From Nonomuraea thailandensis (GTDB taxonomy: Bacteria; Actinomycetota; Actinomycetes; Streptosporangiales; Streptosporangiaceae): 64,000 bases of DNA. Under the pieces are notes generated by a model that saw only the letters and a program-made list of their open reading frames with translations, was not told the DNA's origin and ran no database searches. Position numbers and translations under genes: made by a program. Below are positions 45,252 to 54,045 of the stretch, one piece after another. The stretch covers positions 3,369,501 through 3,433,500 of the forward strand of contig NZ_JAMZEB010000002.1 of assembly GCF_024172165.1 (NCBI RefSeq), given 5' to 3'. Positions within the stretch are counted from its first letter, which is position 1. Every line of letters starts with the position of its first letter.

Positions 45252-46583
45252 ATGGTCTTCCTTGTGAAGGGCAGCGAATGGGACGTGCAGACGCGGTTGC
45301 TGGCCGCCGGCCATGCCGTCCGGACAGGGCCGGCGATCCGGCCAGTGGTCTCACCGGTGTACGAGACGGCCTCCTTCGAACTGCCGGGCGTGGCCGAGGC
45401 GGCAGCGCTCTACGGTGAGGACGGGCTTGGCGAGGCGTTCACCTACAGCCGCTACGGCAACCCCACCTGTGCCGAGCTGGAGCGGCGGGTCAGCGCCCTG
45501 GAAGAGGGCGTTGGCACGGTCGCGACCGGCTCCGGCATGGCCGCGATCGCGCTGAGCGTGCTGAACCTGTGTCAGGCAGGCGACAATCTGGTCTGCTCCT
45601 CGGACGTGTACGGCAGCACTCATACGCTGTTCGCCCACACCCTGCGCCGCTGGGGCATCGAGACCCGGTTCGTCGACGGGCGCGATCCGCAGGCGTTCGC
45701 GAGCGCCGCGGACCGATCCACCCGTGCGCTGTACGGCGAGACGATGCCGAACCCGTCCTTGCGCACGTTCCCGATCCGGCAGGTCGCCGACGTCGCCGAC
45801 CGGCTGGGCGTACCGCTGATCGTCGACAACACCTGCGCGCCGGTGCTGTGCCGCCCCGGCCGGCACGGCGCCGCCGTGGTGGTCCATTCGGCCACCAAGT
45901 ACATCGGCGGTCACGGCACCGCCCTCGGCGGGGTCATCGTTGACACGGGCCGCTTCGCCTGGGGTGCCGCCGGCGCGCGGCTGCCGCTGCTCACCGAACC
46001 CGATCCCGCCTATCGAGGGCAGGTGTGGACCGCGCTCGCCGGCGCCACGAACTCCAGCGCGTACCTCGTACGACTGCGACGGACGCTCATGCGCGACCTC
46101 GGGCCCGCTCTCGCCGCCTCGGCGGCGAGCCGGCTGGTGCAGGGCATCCAGACGTTGCCGCTGAGGATGACCCGCCATTGTGACACCGCCGGCCTGATCG
46201 CCGCGCACCTGGACGGCCACCCGGCGCTGCGCCGCGTCAACCACCCGTCCTTGCACAGCGGTGACGACGCACGGCGTGCCCGGCGCTATCTCGGCGCCCG
46301 GGGCGGGCTCATCGGTCTCGAGCTGGCCGGCGGCCACGAGGCGGCCGCCGCGTTCGTGTCACGCCTGCGGATCGTGCGCCACGTGGTCAACCTCGGCGAC
46401 GTCCGAACCCTGGTCACCCACCCGGCCGGGACCACGCACTCCCAGCTCAGCGCTGAGGAACTGACCTCGCTCGGCATCTCCCCGGGCTATGTACGGCTGT
46501 CGGTCGGACTCGAGGACCCGGCCGACCTGATCCACGACCTCACCCAGGCACTCGACTCCATCACCCTCCCGGAGCAACCATGA
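45252..46583 (+). CDS. Trans-sulfuration PLP enzyme (methionine gamma-lyase-like)
   Basis: A 443-residue Cys/Met-metabolism PLP enzyme. The PLP lysine is Lys216 in VVHSATKYIGGHG; other marks are FTYSRYGNPTCAELERRVSALE, GSGMAAIALSVLNL and the C-terminal VRLSVGLEDPADLIHDL. The family includes cystathionine gamma-synthase and -lyase, methionine gamma-lyase and O-acetylhomoserine sulfhydrylase, which cannot be separated safely by eye. The divergent Lrp gene and the coupled aldehyde dehydrogenase favour a catabolic role, for example breakdown of methionine or a related amino acid. Start 45252 is preceded by GGGAGGAT. Confidence 0.9.
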   Translation: MVFLVKGSEWDVQTRLLAAGHAVRTGPAIRPVVSPVYETASFELPGVAEAAALYGEDGLGEAFTYSRYGNPTCAELERRVSALEEGVGTVATGSGMAAIALSVLNLCQAGDNLVCSSDVYGSTHTLFAHTLRRWGIETRFVDGRDPQAFASAADRSTRALYGETMPNPSLRTFPIRQVADVADRLGVPLIVDNTCAPVLCRPGRHGAAVVVHSATKYIGGHGTALGGVIVDTGRFAWGAAGARLPLLTEPDPAYRGQVWTALAGATNSSAYLVRLRRTLMRDLGPALAASAASRLVQGIQTLPLRMTRHCDTAGLIAAHLDGHPALRRVNHPSLHSGDDARRARRYLGARGGLIGLELAGGHEAAAAFVSRLRIVRHVVNLGDVRTLVTHPAGTTHSQLSAEELTSLGISPGYVRLSVGLEDPADLIHDLTQALDSITLPEQP

Positions 46584-48094
46584 CCGGCCCCATGCACACC
46601 AAGCCGACGGACACGATGCAGGCAGCACTCGCATCCCTCCGCCTGCACGGCACGCCCTTCATCGACGGCGTGCGGACCTCCTCCCAGGAAGGCGCCACTT
46701 TCGCCGACCACAGCCCGATCGACGGTCGGCTCCTGCTCGAGGTCAGCGCCTGCGACGCCGCGGACGTCGACGTCGCGGTGCGAGCCGCCCGGCGGGCCTT
46801 CGACGACGGCCGCTGGCGCGACCAGCCTCCGAGGGCGCGCAAGCGGGTGCTCCTGGCCTGGGCCGATCTCCTGGAGGCACACGCTGAGGAGCTTGCGCTG
46901 ACCGAGTCGCTGGACGTGGGCAAGCCCATCACCGACGCCCGTACGATCGACGTTCCCGCCGCCGTCAGGACCGTCCGCTGGTACGCCGAGGCGATCGACA
47001 AGGTGTACGGCGAGACCGCGCCCACCGGCAGCGACGTACTGGCGACCGTCACCCGCGAGCCCATCGGGGTGGTCGGCTGCGTGACCCCCTGGAACTTTCC
47101 CCTGTACATGGCCTGCCTGAAGCTCGCGCCCGCTCTGGCCGCCGGCTGCTCCGTCGTGCTCAAGCCCGCCGAGCAGTCACCCCTCACCGCGCTGCGCGCC
47201 GCCGAACTCGCCGTCGAGGCCGGCCTGCCCTCCGGCGTGCTCAACGTCGTCCCCGGGTTCGGCGAGACCGCCGGGCAGGCCCTCGGCCGTCACCCTGACG
47301 TGGACGCGCTGGCCTTCACCGGCTCCACCGAGGTCGGCAAGCTCTTCCTGCGCTACTCCGGCGAGAGCAACATGAAACGAGTCAGCCTCGAATGCGGCGG
47401 CAAGACACCGCACATCGTCATGGCGGACGCCCAGGACCTCCAGGCCATCGCGCGAGCCGTGACGTGGGGGATCTTCCTCAACGCCGGCCAGGTGTGTAAC
47501 GCCGGCTCCCGCCTCCTGGTCGACCGGCGCGTCAAGCACGAACTGCTCGAACACATCACCGCCCAGGCCGGCGCCATCCGGCTCGGCGACCCTCTCGACC
47601 CGGCGACCGAGCTCGGCGCCGTCATCGACCACGACAGCAGGGATCGCATCCTCGCCCGGGTGCGTGAGGCCCAGAACGCCGGCGGGCGCCTCGTGCTCGG
47701 CGGCGCCGCCGCCCGTGTGGAGACCGGCGGCGCCTACGTCGAGCCGACCATCGTCGACCACGTCGGCAACGACACCCGGCTCGCCCAGGAGGAGGTGTTC
47801 GGCCCGGTGCTGGCCGTCATCGACTTCGACGGCCCCGAACAGGCGGTCGAGCTCGCCAACGCGTCGGCCTACGGCCTCGCCGCCGCGCTCTGGACGCAGG
47901 ACGTCGACGTGGCGCTCAACGCCGCCCGGCGACTGCGGAGCGGGACCGTGTGGATCAACAACTTCGACGACAGCGACATCACCACACCCTGGGGCGGGTT
48001 CCGGCAGTCCGGTATCGGCCGCGACAAGTCGCTCCACGCGCTCGACAAGTACATGGAGTTGAAGACCACCTGGATCAGCATCAGACATCAATGA
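46580..48094 (+). CDS. Aldehyde dehydrogenase (PuuC/betaine-aldehyde type)
   Basis: A 504-residue NAD(P)-dependent aldehyde dehydrogenase. VGCVTPWNFPLYMACLKLAPAL and FTGSTEVGK are cofactor-binding segments, the general base is Glu271 in LECGGKTP, and the nucleophile is Cys306 in NAGQVCNAG. It is coupled to the PLP enzyme by ATGA. It would oxidise an aldehyde, perhaps one formed from the same amino acid. The C-terminal GFRQSGIGRDKSLHALDKY is typical of gamma-aminobutyraldehyde and betaine-aldehyde enzymes. Confidence 0.92.
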   Translation: MTGPMHTKPTDTMQAALASLRLHGTPFIDGVRTSSQEGATFADHSPIDGRLLLEVSACDAADVDVAVRAARRAFDDGRWRDQPPRARKRVLLAWADLLEAHAEELALTESLDVGKPITDARTIDVPAAVRTVRWYAEAIDKVYGETAPTGSDVLATVTREPIGVVGCVTPWNFPLYMACLKLAPALAAGCSVVLKPAEQSPLTALRAAELAVEAGLPSGVLNVVPGFGETAGQALGRHPDVDALAFTGSTEVGKLFLRYSGESNMKRVSLECGGKTPHIVMADAQDLQAIARAVTWGIFLNAGQVCNAGSRLLVDRRVKHELLEHITAQAGAIRLGDPLDPATELGAVIDHDSRDRILARVREAQNAGGRLVLGGAAARVETGGAYVEPTIVDHVGNDTRLAQEEVFGPVLAVIDFDGPEQAVELANASAYGLAAALWTQDVDVALNAARRLRSGTVWINNFDDSDITTPWGGFRQSGIGRDKSLHALDKYMELKTTWISIRHQ

Positions 48095-48104
48095 CTCTGG
48101 TAAG

Positions 48105-48215
48105 TGGCGGGCTGCCCAAGGCACCCGCGAGCATGTTGCGAGAGCCCAGGGTGTCGGGGTGGTCGCCGCCCAGCACCCGCTCGCAGTCAGCCGGCGTGGC
48201 CTCTGTACAACCCAA
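48105..48215 (-). pseudogene. TPR-repeat fragment
   Basis: The minus strand encodes about 31 residues with the signature of one tetratricopeptide repeat of the kind found in actinomycete NB-ARC/NACHT proteins (CERVLGGDHPDTLGSRNMLA). Nothing on either side continues the repeat. It may derive from the same ancestral gene as the NACHT fragment 0.4 kb upstream on this strand. Confidence 0.6.
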
Positions 48216-48611
48216 CGGATGATCCTCACCCCTTGGAATCAATCGTCTCTAGGTGGTCGCGCCAGGCGGTGACCTCTCGGGGGAGGGTGACGGCGCAGAG
48301 GCGGTCGTGCCCGAAGGGGCCCCGGTAGTAGCCGCAGCGATGGTCCAGGCATCCTGTCCGCCACTGGACGTGCCTTACCTGCCTGACAAGATCATCGGGC
48401 TCCGACCTGCGGGAGAGGTCAACAACCCGAGATAACCATCGGAACCGCCGGTGGCGACAACCCGAGCCCCGACGGCTCGCTAACGCCACTGGCGGCCGGT
48501 CGCCCTCCCCTTGGATACCCCGCCTTGGCCGCCTGCAGGGCGACCACCTCGGCGAGGACCGCGGCGAACGGCGATCATGCTCGTTTGGGGCTCATGACAC
48601 ATTTCTTACCG
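48216..48611. other. No confident gene
   Basis: This 396-bp region between the TPR and NACHT relics has only short frames without recognised motifs. A minus-strand frame ends LPREVTAWRDHLETIDSKG at 48226, but I cannot assign it. Confidence 0.45.
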
Positions 48612-49101
48612 TCACCCCAGGTAGGCGGCGGCGACGGGTGGGGTGAGCGCGACGGGGGCGATGACGGCCGCGCCCGTCACCACATCTCCGGCAGAGGTGA
48701 CCGCGGCGGCGAATTCGGTGGTGCGGCTGGTCAGGATCAGCTGATCACGTTGGGTGAGACAGTCGTTCAACGCGCGGATGACCTGGGCGCGGGCCGGGGC
48801 GGGCAGTTCGTCCGGGCCGTCGAGGACGGGCAGGATGTGCCCCTGCTCGGCGAGTGCGCGGGGGGCGGCGTCGCCGCCGTACTCGGCGGCGCGCAGCGTC
48901 GGGTAGGTGGTGGTCAGCTGGGCCGCCAGCCATTCGTCCAGGCGCCGGTGGCAGGTGGTGTCCCAGCCGGCGAGGGAGAGCATGACAGGGACCGGTTCGT
49001 CGCTGCCGCGGCCGGCGAGCAGTTCCAGCAGCAGTTGCACGGCCAGGGTGGTCTTGCCGGTACCGGGGCCGCCGGTGATGACCAGGCGGCCGGGTTCGCC
49101 T
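48612..49101 (-). pseudogene. NACHT-type NTPase fragment, cut by an IS
   Basis: Reading from the IS junction, the minus strand encodes GEPGRLVITGGPGTGKTTLA (Walker A), then LAEQGHILPVLDGPDELP (Walker B region of the NACHT type) and LILTSRTTEFAAAV (sensor-like motif), ending early after VALTPPVAAAYLG at 48612. The part before Walker A is removed by the IS end at 49102, and all helical and sensor domains after the ATPase are lost. Intact relatives are STAND NTPases, often linked to signalling or anti-phage defence. This copy cannot be functional. Confidence 0.8.
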
Positions 49102-50076
49102 AGGGCGCGTATTGGGTCGTGATCAATGAGTGGGTCGGGAGGTCCCTGATCCTGATCATCGAGGCGCGTAGGTGGAGGCCGGCGAGATGGCTGCCGGGCG
49201 TCTTGTCATACCGAGTGGCGATGCCTCGCCAGGCCTTCAGCTTGTTGATCAGACGCTCGACGGTGTTCCGCTCGGTGTAGAGGCCGGCGTCGTGACCGAC
49301 GGCCGGCCGCCCCGGGAACCCTTCTTCTGCGGGGACGGCCCACGGGACCCGGGATCCGGACCTTCCTCAGTACCGGGATGAACTGCGGGCTGTCGGCCGC
49401 CTGCCCGGCGGTCAAGACGAACGCCGGCGGGCGACATTGACGGTCTGCGACTAGATGGATCTTGCTCGTCTGCCCGCCCCGGGAACGACCGAGCAGGGCG
49501 GACTTCAGCCGCAGTCTCCAGCGGCGCCGAAGGCATCGCCGTTTGTCCTCTTCCGTGCCCGCTTCGGCCCCTGGCCGGTTCTGTTCTTCGAGGTCGCCCC
49601 CTTTGACCTGGCCTTGTCTTCCCTGGCAGCGGCCTTCTCCAAGGCGGCGAGCACGTCGTGGCTCAGGTGCATCCCGGCCGCGTCGTGGTGCGTACGCACC
49701 GTGGTGGAATCGACGCCGACCAGCGACAGATCCACCCCTCCTCACTTGGCGGCCTCAGCGATCAAGCCCTCCAGCAGAGCCTCCAACACGCCGGGGTCAC
49801 GCCACTGACGGAAGCGATCGGAGACCGCCGGCCAGGCGCCGAACTCGGCCGGCATCTCCCGCCACTGAGCACCGGCCCGAAACCACCAGACCACGCCTTC
49901 GAACTGCTGGCGCAGACGCTCGGGGTAAGGCCCGTGCTCACCGATCGGCAGGTAGGGCCTGACGAACTCCCATTCTTGGTCTGTCAGTTGCGCTCGCGTC
50001 ACACGCGAAGGTCTACCGGTCTAGAACCCGCCGCGAAGGGACATTCATATGTTGATCACGATCCAATACGCGCCCT
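49102..50076. mobile_element. IS5-type insertion sequence, degenerate, with near-perfect ends
   Basis: The left terminal repeat AGGGCGCGTATTGGGTCGTG (first 20 of 25 bases, 49102-49126) is repeated inverted at 50052-50076 with one mismatch in 25. Between them is one damaged transposase gene on the minus strand. The element is 975 bp long. No convincing target-site duplication is visible: the bases flanking the repeats differ. It interrupts the NACHT gene on the left side. Confidence 0.85.
49130..50002 (-). pseudogene. IS5-family transposase, stop codon, shifts and deletion
   Basis: From ATG 50002 the frame encodes the N-terminal part (RAQLTDQEWEFVRPYLPIGE) and ends with TGA at 49742-49744 after AEAAK. 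The next part follows in another frame, VDLSLVGVDSTTVRTHHDAAG with the first catalytic Asp, then a third frame LRLKSALLGRSRGGQTSKIHLV and PAFVLTAGQAADSPQFIPVL. After VRIPGPVGRP the region with the second Asp is deleted, and the end (SRGGRP, LINKLKAWRGIATRYDKTPG) follows. The transposase is dead, although its ends could be mobilised by a related enzyme. Confidence 0.85.
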
Positions 50077-50198
50077 GACGCCGCCGGATGGTGTTCCATA
50101 TTTCTCTGCCCCGCCGCCGGGGCGACGGCTCCGCCGAGCCAGGCCGCGAGCACCACGGCGACGAGGGCGGCGAGCACGGTGGACACGAACCTGAGCAT
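50077..50198 (-). pseudogene. Truncated small secreted-protein gene
   Basis: From ATG 50198 the minus strand encodes a signal-peptide-like start (LRFVSTVLAALVAVVLAAWL followed by GGAVAPAAG) which then runs into the IS right end at 50076. The remainder of the gene is not found. It could be the 5' end of an exported protein gene that was broken by the IS. Confidence 0.5.
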
Positions 50199-50208
50199 GA
50201 TCACTTCT

Positions 50209-50462
50209 CGGGGTGTTAGGAGGCCGGACGAGCGCGGGCCACGTCTTCGGTCCGATCACGCCGTCCACCTTCAGGCCGGCGTGCCGCTGGAAGGAGCGGA
50301 TCGCGTCCTCCAGCGGGGCGCCGAACACGGTGTCGTCGATCCCGCTGCCCACGCCGAAGCCGCGGGCGTGCAGCAGGTAGAGACGGTCTTGACGTCCCAC
50401 CGGGTCGGGTCGTTGGGGTCCTTGCCGTCGCCGCGCCGCAGCGTGGGCAGCTCCTTCATCAT
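50209..50462 (-). pseudogene. Peptidoglycan-binding domain protein, frameshifted
   Basis: From ATG 50462 the frame encodes KELPTLRRGDGKDPNDPTRW, then at about 50385 a one-base shift is needed to continue into LYLLHARGFGVGSGIDDTVF and SFQRHAGLKVDGVIGPKTWP, together one PG_binding_1 domain. The domain binds cell-wall peptidoglycan. A single indel accounts for the break, so it could also be a sequencing error. Confidence 0.7.
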
Positions 50463-51024
50463 CGTCTCCGTCCAGGTGAGTGCCGGAGCGGCGGGTGGCT
50501 TCGGCGACGCAGGTCACGGAACTGCCCGGCCGGCGCCCTGAGCGTGGTCGCCGCGCTCGACGATCCCGACCTCCATGAACTGGGGTTCCGGCCTGCGAAC
50601 GGTGGCGGCCTCGCGCTTCACACAAGGAGCGCTGAACCACCATCGAACCCCGCGGCCGGATCCTGACCCAGGGCGCCTGACATCCAAAGCTGGATGCGAC
50701 CTCGGGCCAGACCCAGGAACGGGTGTCCGCTTCGGCGGCAGATCCTGCCTGCCAGTCCTGCCCCTGCCTGAGCTTCGAACAAGATCGCTAGAGTGGCTGG
50801 GTACGCCGACTCCGAGATGGCAGCGGCGCATGTCTTTGACCGACGCCATCGCGGTCCGCGCGCCGGACATCGCATCGGGGCGTGCTGAACCCATCGCCGT
50901 GCCCGAGCGCATGTAGCGGGTGGTTCAAGTGTGGCGCCGGACGGGGAGGTTCGAACTCTCCAGGCGTTCGGCCGGTTGGCCGCGACCGTGGCCGGCTCTG
51001 GACGATGGTACGTGGACACGACCG
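50463..51024. other. No confident gene
   Basis: About 560 bp without a supported frame. Frames up to about 130 codons exist on both strands, but they have no recognisable motif and no ribosome site. Confidence 0.45.
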
Positions 51025-51295
51025 TTCACGCGGGCTGTTCAAGCGCCGGTCGGGACGGCTGGGGTGCAACGCGTCCTCGCGTGCCCAGGAGTCGAGGCGC
51101 TGGATGGCGGCGTGGTCAGGGCTGCCGGGTGGCGTGGTGATGAGCACGATGGCCTCTTGCTGGTCGTCCACGCTGGTCAGGGCCTGCCATTCCAGGCTGA
51201 AGCGGCCGGCGGCGGAATGATGGACGGTGCTGTGGCCGCACGGGTTAAGCCAGAACCGTGTGATCGCAGGCCACGCGCGCATCAGCAGCGGCATG
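51025..51295 (-). pseudogene. MmyB-type regulator relic, copy 1 (C-terminal ligand domain)
   Basis: The minus strand encodes the end of an MmyB-like ligand-binding domain, as found in actinomycete XRE-family regulators: GRFSLEWQALTSVDDQQEAI, VLITTPPGSPDHAAIQRLDS. No helix-turn-helix remains upstream. The sequence is homologous to the relic at 59964-60321, which ends GTFDLDWQALANVEDHEQII and ITTHPDSPDHAAIRRLASWA. Confidence 0.65.
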
Positions 51296-51699
51296 GGCCG
51301 CCCTGTGGTCCGAGACCAGGCCGGGCGCTGCCCGCAGAGCACTTCGCAACCGCAGGCAGCCCGTTCTCTCCGATCTTTGATGGCCGCCGCCCCGACGTAG
51401 TGGAGACCAGATGCCGATTTATGTCGAACCGCCCGGCTACCAGCCCGGTGGACGCGACGGCGGGGGCTGGAACCGGTCATGCGCCGGCTGCACGGCCGTG
51501 CTGGGTTCGACCTTCTACCGTCACCGCATCCTGCTGCGGTGAAGATAACTCAACACCGTCACCGATTACGGGCCAGAGCCGTTCTTTCGGACAGTCCCTG
51601 TTGAGCACAGCTGGCGGAACGCGGAGTGTTTTCCGATGCAGTCAGAGTTGCCAACGAGCGGGACGAGAGTGAGGGACGCGGCCGGTGGGCATTGGATCT

Positions 51700-51898
51700 G
51701 TCCGCCACAAACATGCCGATCAGGGCGAGCCGGGTCAGGGCGCAGTCGTCGTGGAGGCGGTAGCCGCCCGCCGAACGGCCGGCGGGGCGGCAGCACGCCG
51801 CTGTCGGACCAGAACCTGATCGTCCGCGCCGGCAGTCCGGTCCGGCGGGCCAGCTCTCCGATCGTGTGAAGCGCGTCCGCAGATTGCCTGTCACTCAC
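51700..51898 (-). pseudogene. MerR-type regulator relic
   Basis: From ATG 51898 the frame gives a good MerR DNA-binding helix pair (HTIGELARRTGLPARTIRFW). A one-base shift at about 51790 is needed to continue to SAGGYRLHDDCALTRLALIG, the wing and second helix. After that the homology ends, so the effector part is missing. It is not functional. Confidence 0.7.
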
Positions 51899-51932
51899 GA
51901 TGGGGAGCCTGCACCTTCCACCGGCTGGAGAG

Positions 51933-52523
51933 TCAAGCCGCCGACATCGCCCGGATCATCATGTCGGTGAGCCCGTCCAGGTATCCAGGACGCGCCTCCA
52001 CCCTCCGCACGCTGAGCCGCCAGTAGATCGGCGCGACCACCAGGTCGAGCACGAGCTCCAGATCGAGGTCCGCCGGCACCTCACCCCGCTCGATCGCCCG
52101 CTCGAACATCACCCTGCTCTGCTCGCGCCGCGGTGTGCAGACCATCGACTCGTTGACGTGGCCCAGCTCCGGATTGCGCGCCGCCTCGGCCGCCAGATCG
52201 GGCAGGATGCGGGAGAAGCGGGGGTGGACGTACAGCTCCATGATCGCGTCGAGGGCGGCGCGCAGGTCGCCGCGCAGCGAGCCGGTGTCCGGGACGGACG
52301 TCTCGGCTGCCAGGATCTCGGAGATCACGGACATCGCCATCTCCTCCTTGGACGCCCAGCGGCGGTACAGCGCGCTCTTGCCCACTCCCGCCCGTTTGGC
52401 CACGGCCTCCATGGACAGCCGCCCGTAGCCGTGCTCGGCCCATTCGTCGAGCACGGCTTCGGTGATGGCCTCGGTGACGGACGTCTGCAGGACGGCCGCC
52501 CCGGTGGGGGTGCGACGTGTCAT
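51933..52523 (-). CDS. TetR/AcrR-family repressor
   Basis: A 196-residue TetR protein. The N-terminal helix-turn-helix is AITEAVLDEWAEHGYGRLSMEAVAKRAGVGKSALYRRWASKEE (residues about 18-60), and the rest is a helical ligand-binding domain with the TetR_C_16-like YVHPRFSRILPDLAAEAARNPEL. It is divergent from the NTF2-like and NmrA-like genes; two strong inverted repeats lie in the 93-bp gap, so it probably represses them and itself. Confidence 0.92.
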   Translation of the reverse strand: MTRRTPTGAAVLQTSVTEAITEAVLDEWAEHGYGRLSMEAVAKRAGVGKSALYRRWASKEEMAMSVISEILAAETSVPDTGSLRGDLRAALDAIMELYVHPRFSRILPDLAAEAARNPELGHVNESMVCTPRREQSRVMFERAIERGEVPADLDLELVLDLVVAPIYWRLSVRRVEARPGYLDGLTDMMIRAMSAA

Positions 52524-52541
52524 GGGGTCAGTCTAGCGAGT

Positions 52542-52597
52542 GGACGGTACGGTCCCGTCTCGTGCTACGTTGTGGACGGGACGGAACCGTGCCGTCC
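52542..52597. promoter_or_regulatory. Two TetR operator-like inverted repeats
   Basis: A 24-bp near-palindrome occupies 52574-52597 (GGACGG-G-ACGG-AA-CCGT-G-CCGTCC), and a related partial copy with GGACGGTACGGTCCCGTC is at 52542-52559. Both lie between the divergent starts of the TetR gene (52523) and the NTF2-like gene (52617). Confidence 0.75.
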
Positions 52598-52616
52598 AGA
52601 CGTTAGGAGAATCCTC

Positions 52617-53054
52617 ATGACCCCTCGTGAATTGGTCGATCATGCCCTTGAGATGCTGCTCGCCAAGGACATGGCGGCCTTCTCCCGGCTGTTCGCCGAG
52701 GACGGCGTGGTGGAGTTCCCGTTCGCGCCGCCCGGCTATCCGCCGCGGGTGGAAGGGGGTGCGGCGATCACCGCGTATATGAGCGGCTACCCCGGCCTCC
52801 TCGACATCCGCGAGTTCCCTGAGCAGACCGTGCACCAGAGCACGGACCCCGACGTGGTGATCGCCGAGTTCGAGGCGGCGGGCTTCGTGGTCGCCACCGG
52901 CAAGCCGTACCGGATGCGGTACGTCGCCGTCCTCACCGTGCGCGACGGCCGGATCCACCACTACCGCGACTACTGGAACCCCCTCGCCGCGGCCGAGGCG
53001 ATGGGCGGCGCGCGGGAGCTGAACACGGCCTTCGGCGGTGACGGCGGTGAGTGA
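52617..53054 (+). CDS. SnoaL/NTF2-like protein
   Basis: A 145-residue single-domain protein of the NTF2/SnoaL-like fold: LVDHALEMLLAKDMAAFSRLFAEDGVVEFPFAPPG at the start, and YVAVLTVRDGRIHHYRDYWNP with the typical final strands. Members are small cyclases, isomerases or hydrolases, for example in polyketide or steroid metabolism. AGGAGA precedes the ATG. It overlaps the NmrA-like gene downstream and is probably repressed by the divergent TetR protein. The substrate is unknown. Confidence 0.9.
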   Translation: MTPRELVDHALEMLLAKDMAAFSRLFAEDGVVEFPFAPPGYPPRVEGGAAITAYMSGYPGLLDIREFPEQTVHQSTDPDVVIAEFEAAGFVVATGKPYRMRYVAVLTVRDGRIHHYRDYWNPLAAAEAMGGARELNTAFGGDGGE

Positions 53055-53838
53055 GGTCCTCGTCATCGGCGCGACCGGCACCACCGGCTCGCGGGTGGCC
53101 GCGTTCCTGCGCGAACGCGGCGTGCCCGTCAGGACGGCCGGTCGCGGCCAGGGGACGCACGTGCGTTTCGACTGGGCCGAGCGGGCCACCCACGCGCCCG
53201 CGCTGCGCGGCGTCTCGGCCGTCTATCTCGTCGCGCCCGCCGGGGTGGCGGATCCCGTGCCCCTGGTGGAGCCCTTCCTGGAGGAGGCGGTGCGTCAGGG
53301 GGTACGGCGGGTCGTGCAGCTCAGCTCCTCGGCCGTGCCGGAGGGCGCGGCGGGGCTCGGGGAGGTGCACCGGCTCGTCCGTACGGCGATGCCCGAGTGG
53401 GCGGTGTTGCGGCCCTCGTGGTTCATGCAGAACTTCACCGGCCGCACCCTCGCGGTGCGCGAGCGGGACGGGGATCTGCTGTCCGCGACCGGGGACGCCC
53501 GTGTGGCGTTCGTGGACGCGGCGGACATCGCCGCCGTCGCCGGCCACGCGCTGACCGACGAGGTCCCGCACAACACCGACCACATCCTGACCGGGCCTGA
53601 GGCGCTCAGCTACGACGACGTCGCGGCGGTCCTGTCGCGGCGGGAAGGAAAGCCCGTGCGCCATCGGGCCGTTTCGGTGGCGGAACTGGCCAGGCACTTC
53701 GCCGAGCGGGGCATGCCGGCCGACTATGCCAGGATGCTGGCCGCCTACGACGAGGCCATCCGCGACGGCTCGGAGGATCGGGTCACCGACGCCGTCGAAC
53801 GCGTCACGGGCCGTCCGCCCCGCCGGTTCTCATGGTGA
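53038..53838 (+). CDS. NAD(P)-binding NmrA-like oxidoreductase
   Basis: A 266-residue short-chain-type protein. The Rossmann motif VIGATGTTGSRVAAFLRERG is at residues 9-28, followed by SAVYLVAPAG, VQLSSSAVPEG and the NmrA-type VLRPSWFMQNF. It is similar to quinone- or stress-related NmrA oxidoreductases. The start is either GTG 53038 or GTG 53047; both lie in the 3' end of the NTF2-like gene, so translation is coupled. Together with that gene it may modify a toxic or secondary metabolite sensed by the TetR protein. Confidence 0.88.
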   Translation: MTAVSEVLVIGATGTTGSRVAAFLRERGVPVRTAGRGQGTHVRFDWAERATHAPALRGVSAVYLVAPAGVADPVPLVEPFLEEAVRQGVRRVVQLSSSAVPEGAAGLGEVHRLVRTAMPEWAVLRPSWFMQNFTGRTLAVRERDGDLLSATGDARVAFVDAADIAAVAGHALTDEVPHNTDHILTGPEALSYDDVAAVLSRREGKPVRHRAVSVAELARHFAERGMPADYARMLAAYDEAIRDGSEDRVTDAVERVTGRPPRRFSW

Positions 53839-53905
53839 AAGACGTCAGAGATCCTTGAGGAACGTGGCCGCGACCGGGGCGGCGACCTTACCGCCGCGCT
53901 CCGCC

Positions 53906-53977
53906 CTCGACGACCTCGACGACCTCGACGACCACGACGACCACGACGACCACGACGACCACGACGACCACGACGAA
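53906..53977. repeat. Eight tandem 9-bp units (minisatellite)
   Basis: Three CTCGACGAC units, four CACGACGAC units and one CACGACGAA follow each other without interruption (72 bp). The plus frame would read Asp-Asp-Leu/His and the minus frame a run of valines, but no credible gene surrounds it on either strand. Confidence 0.9.
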
Positions 53978-54045
53978 GGCGACATCCCCCTTGAAGCTCA
54001 TGAACCACGCGTGGGACTCCAGCTTCTCGCCGTGCCGTACTCGGC

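Noticed and set aside
49097..50081. Target-site duplication flanking the IS5-type element
   Set aside because: The bases outside the 25-bp repeats differ on the two sides, so a duplication cannot be claimed.
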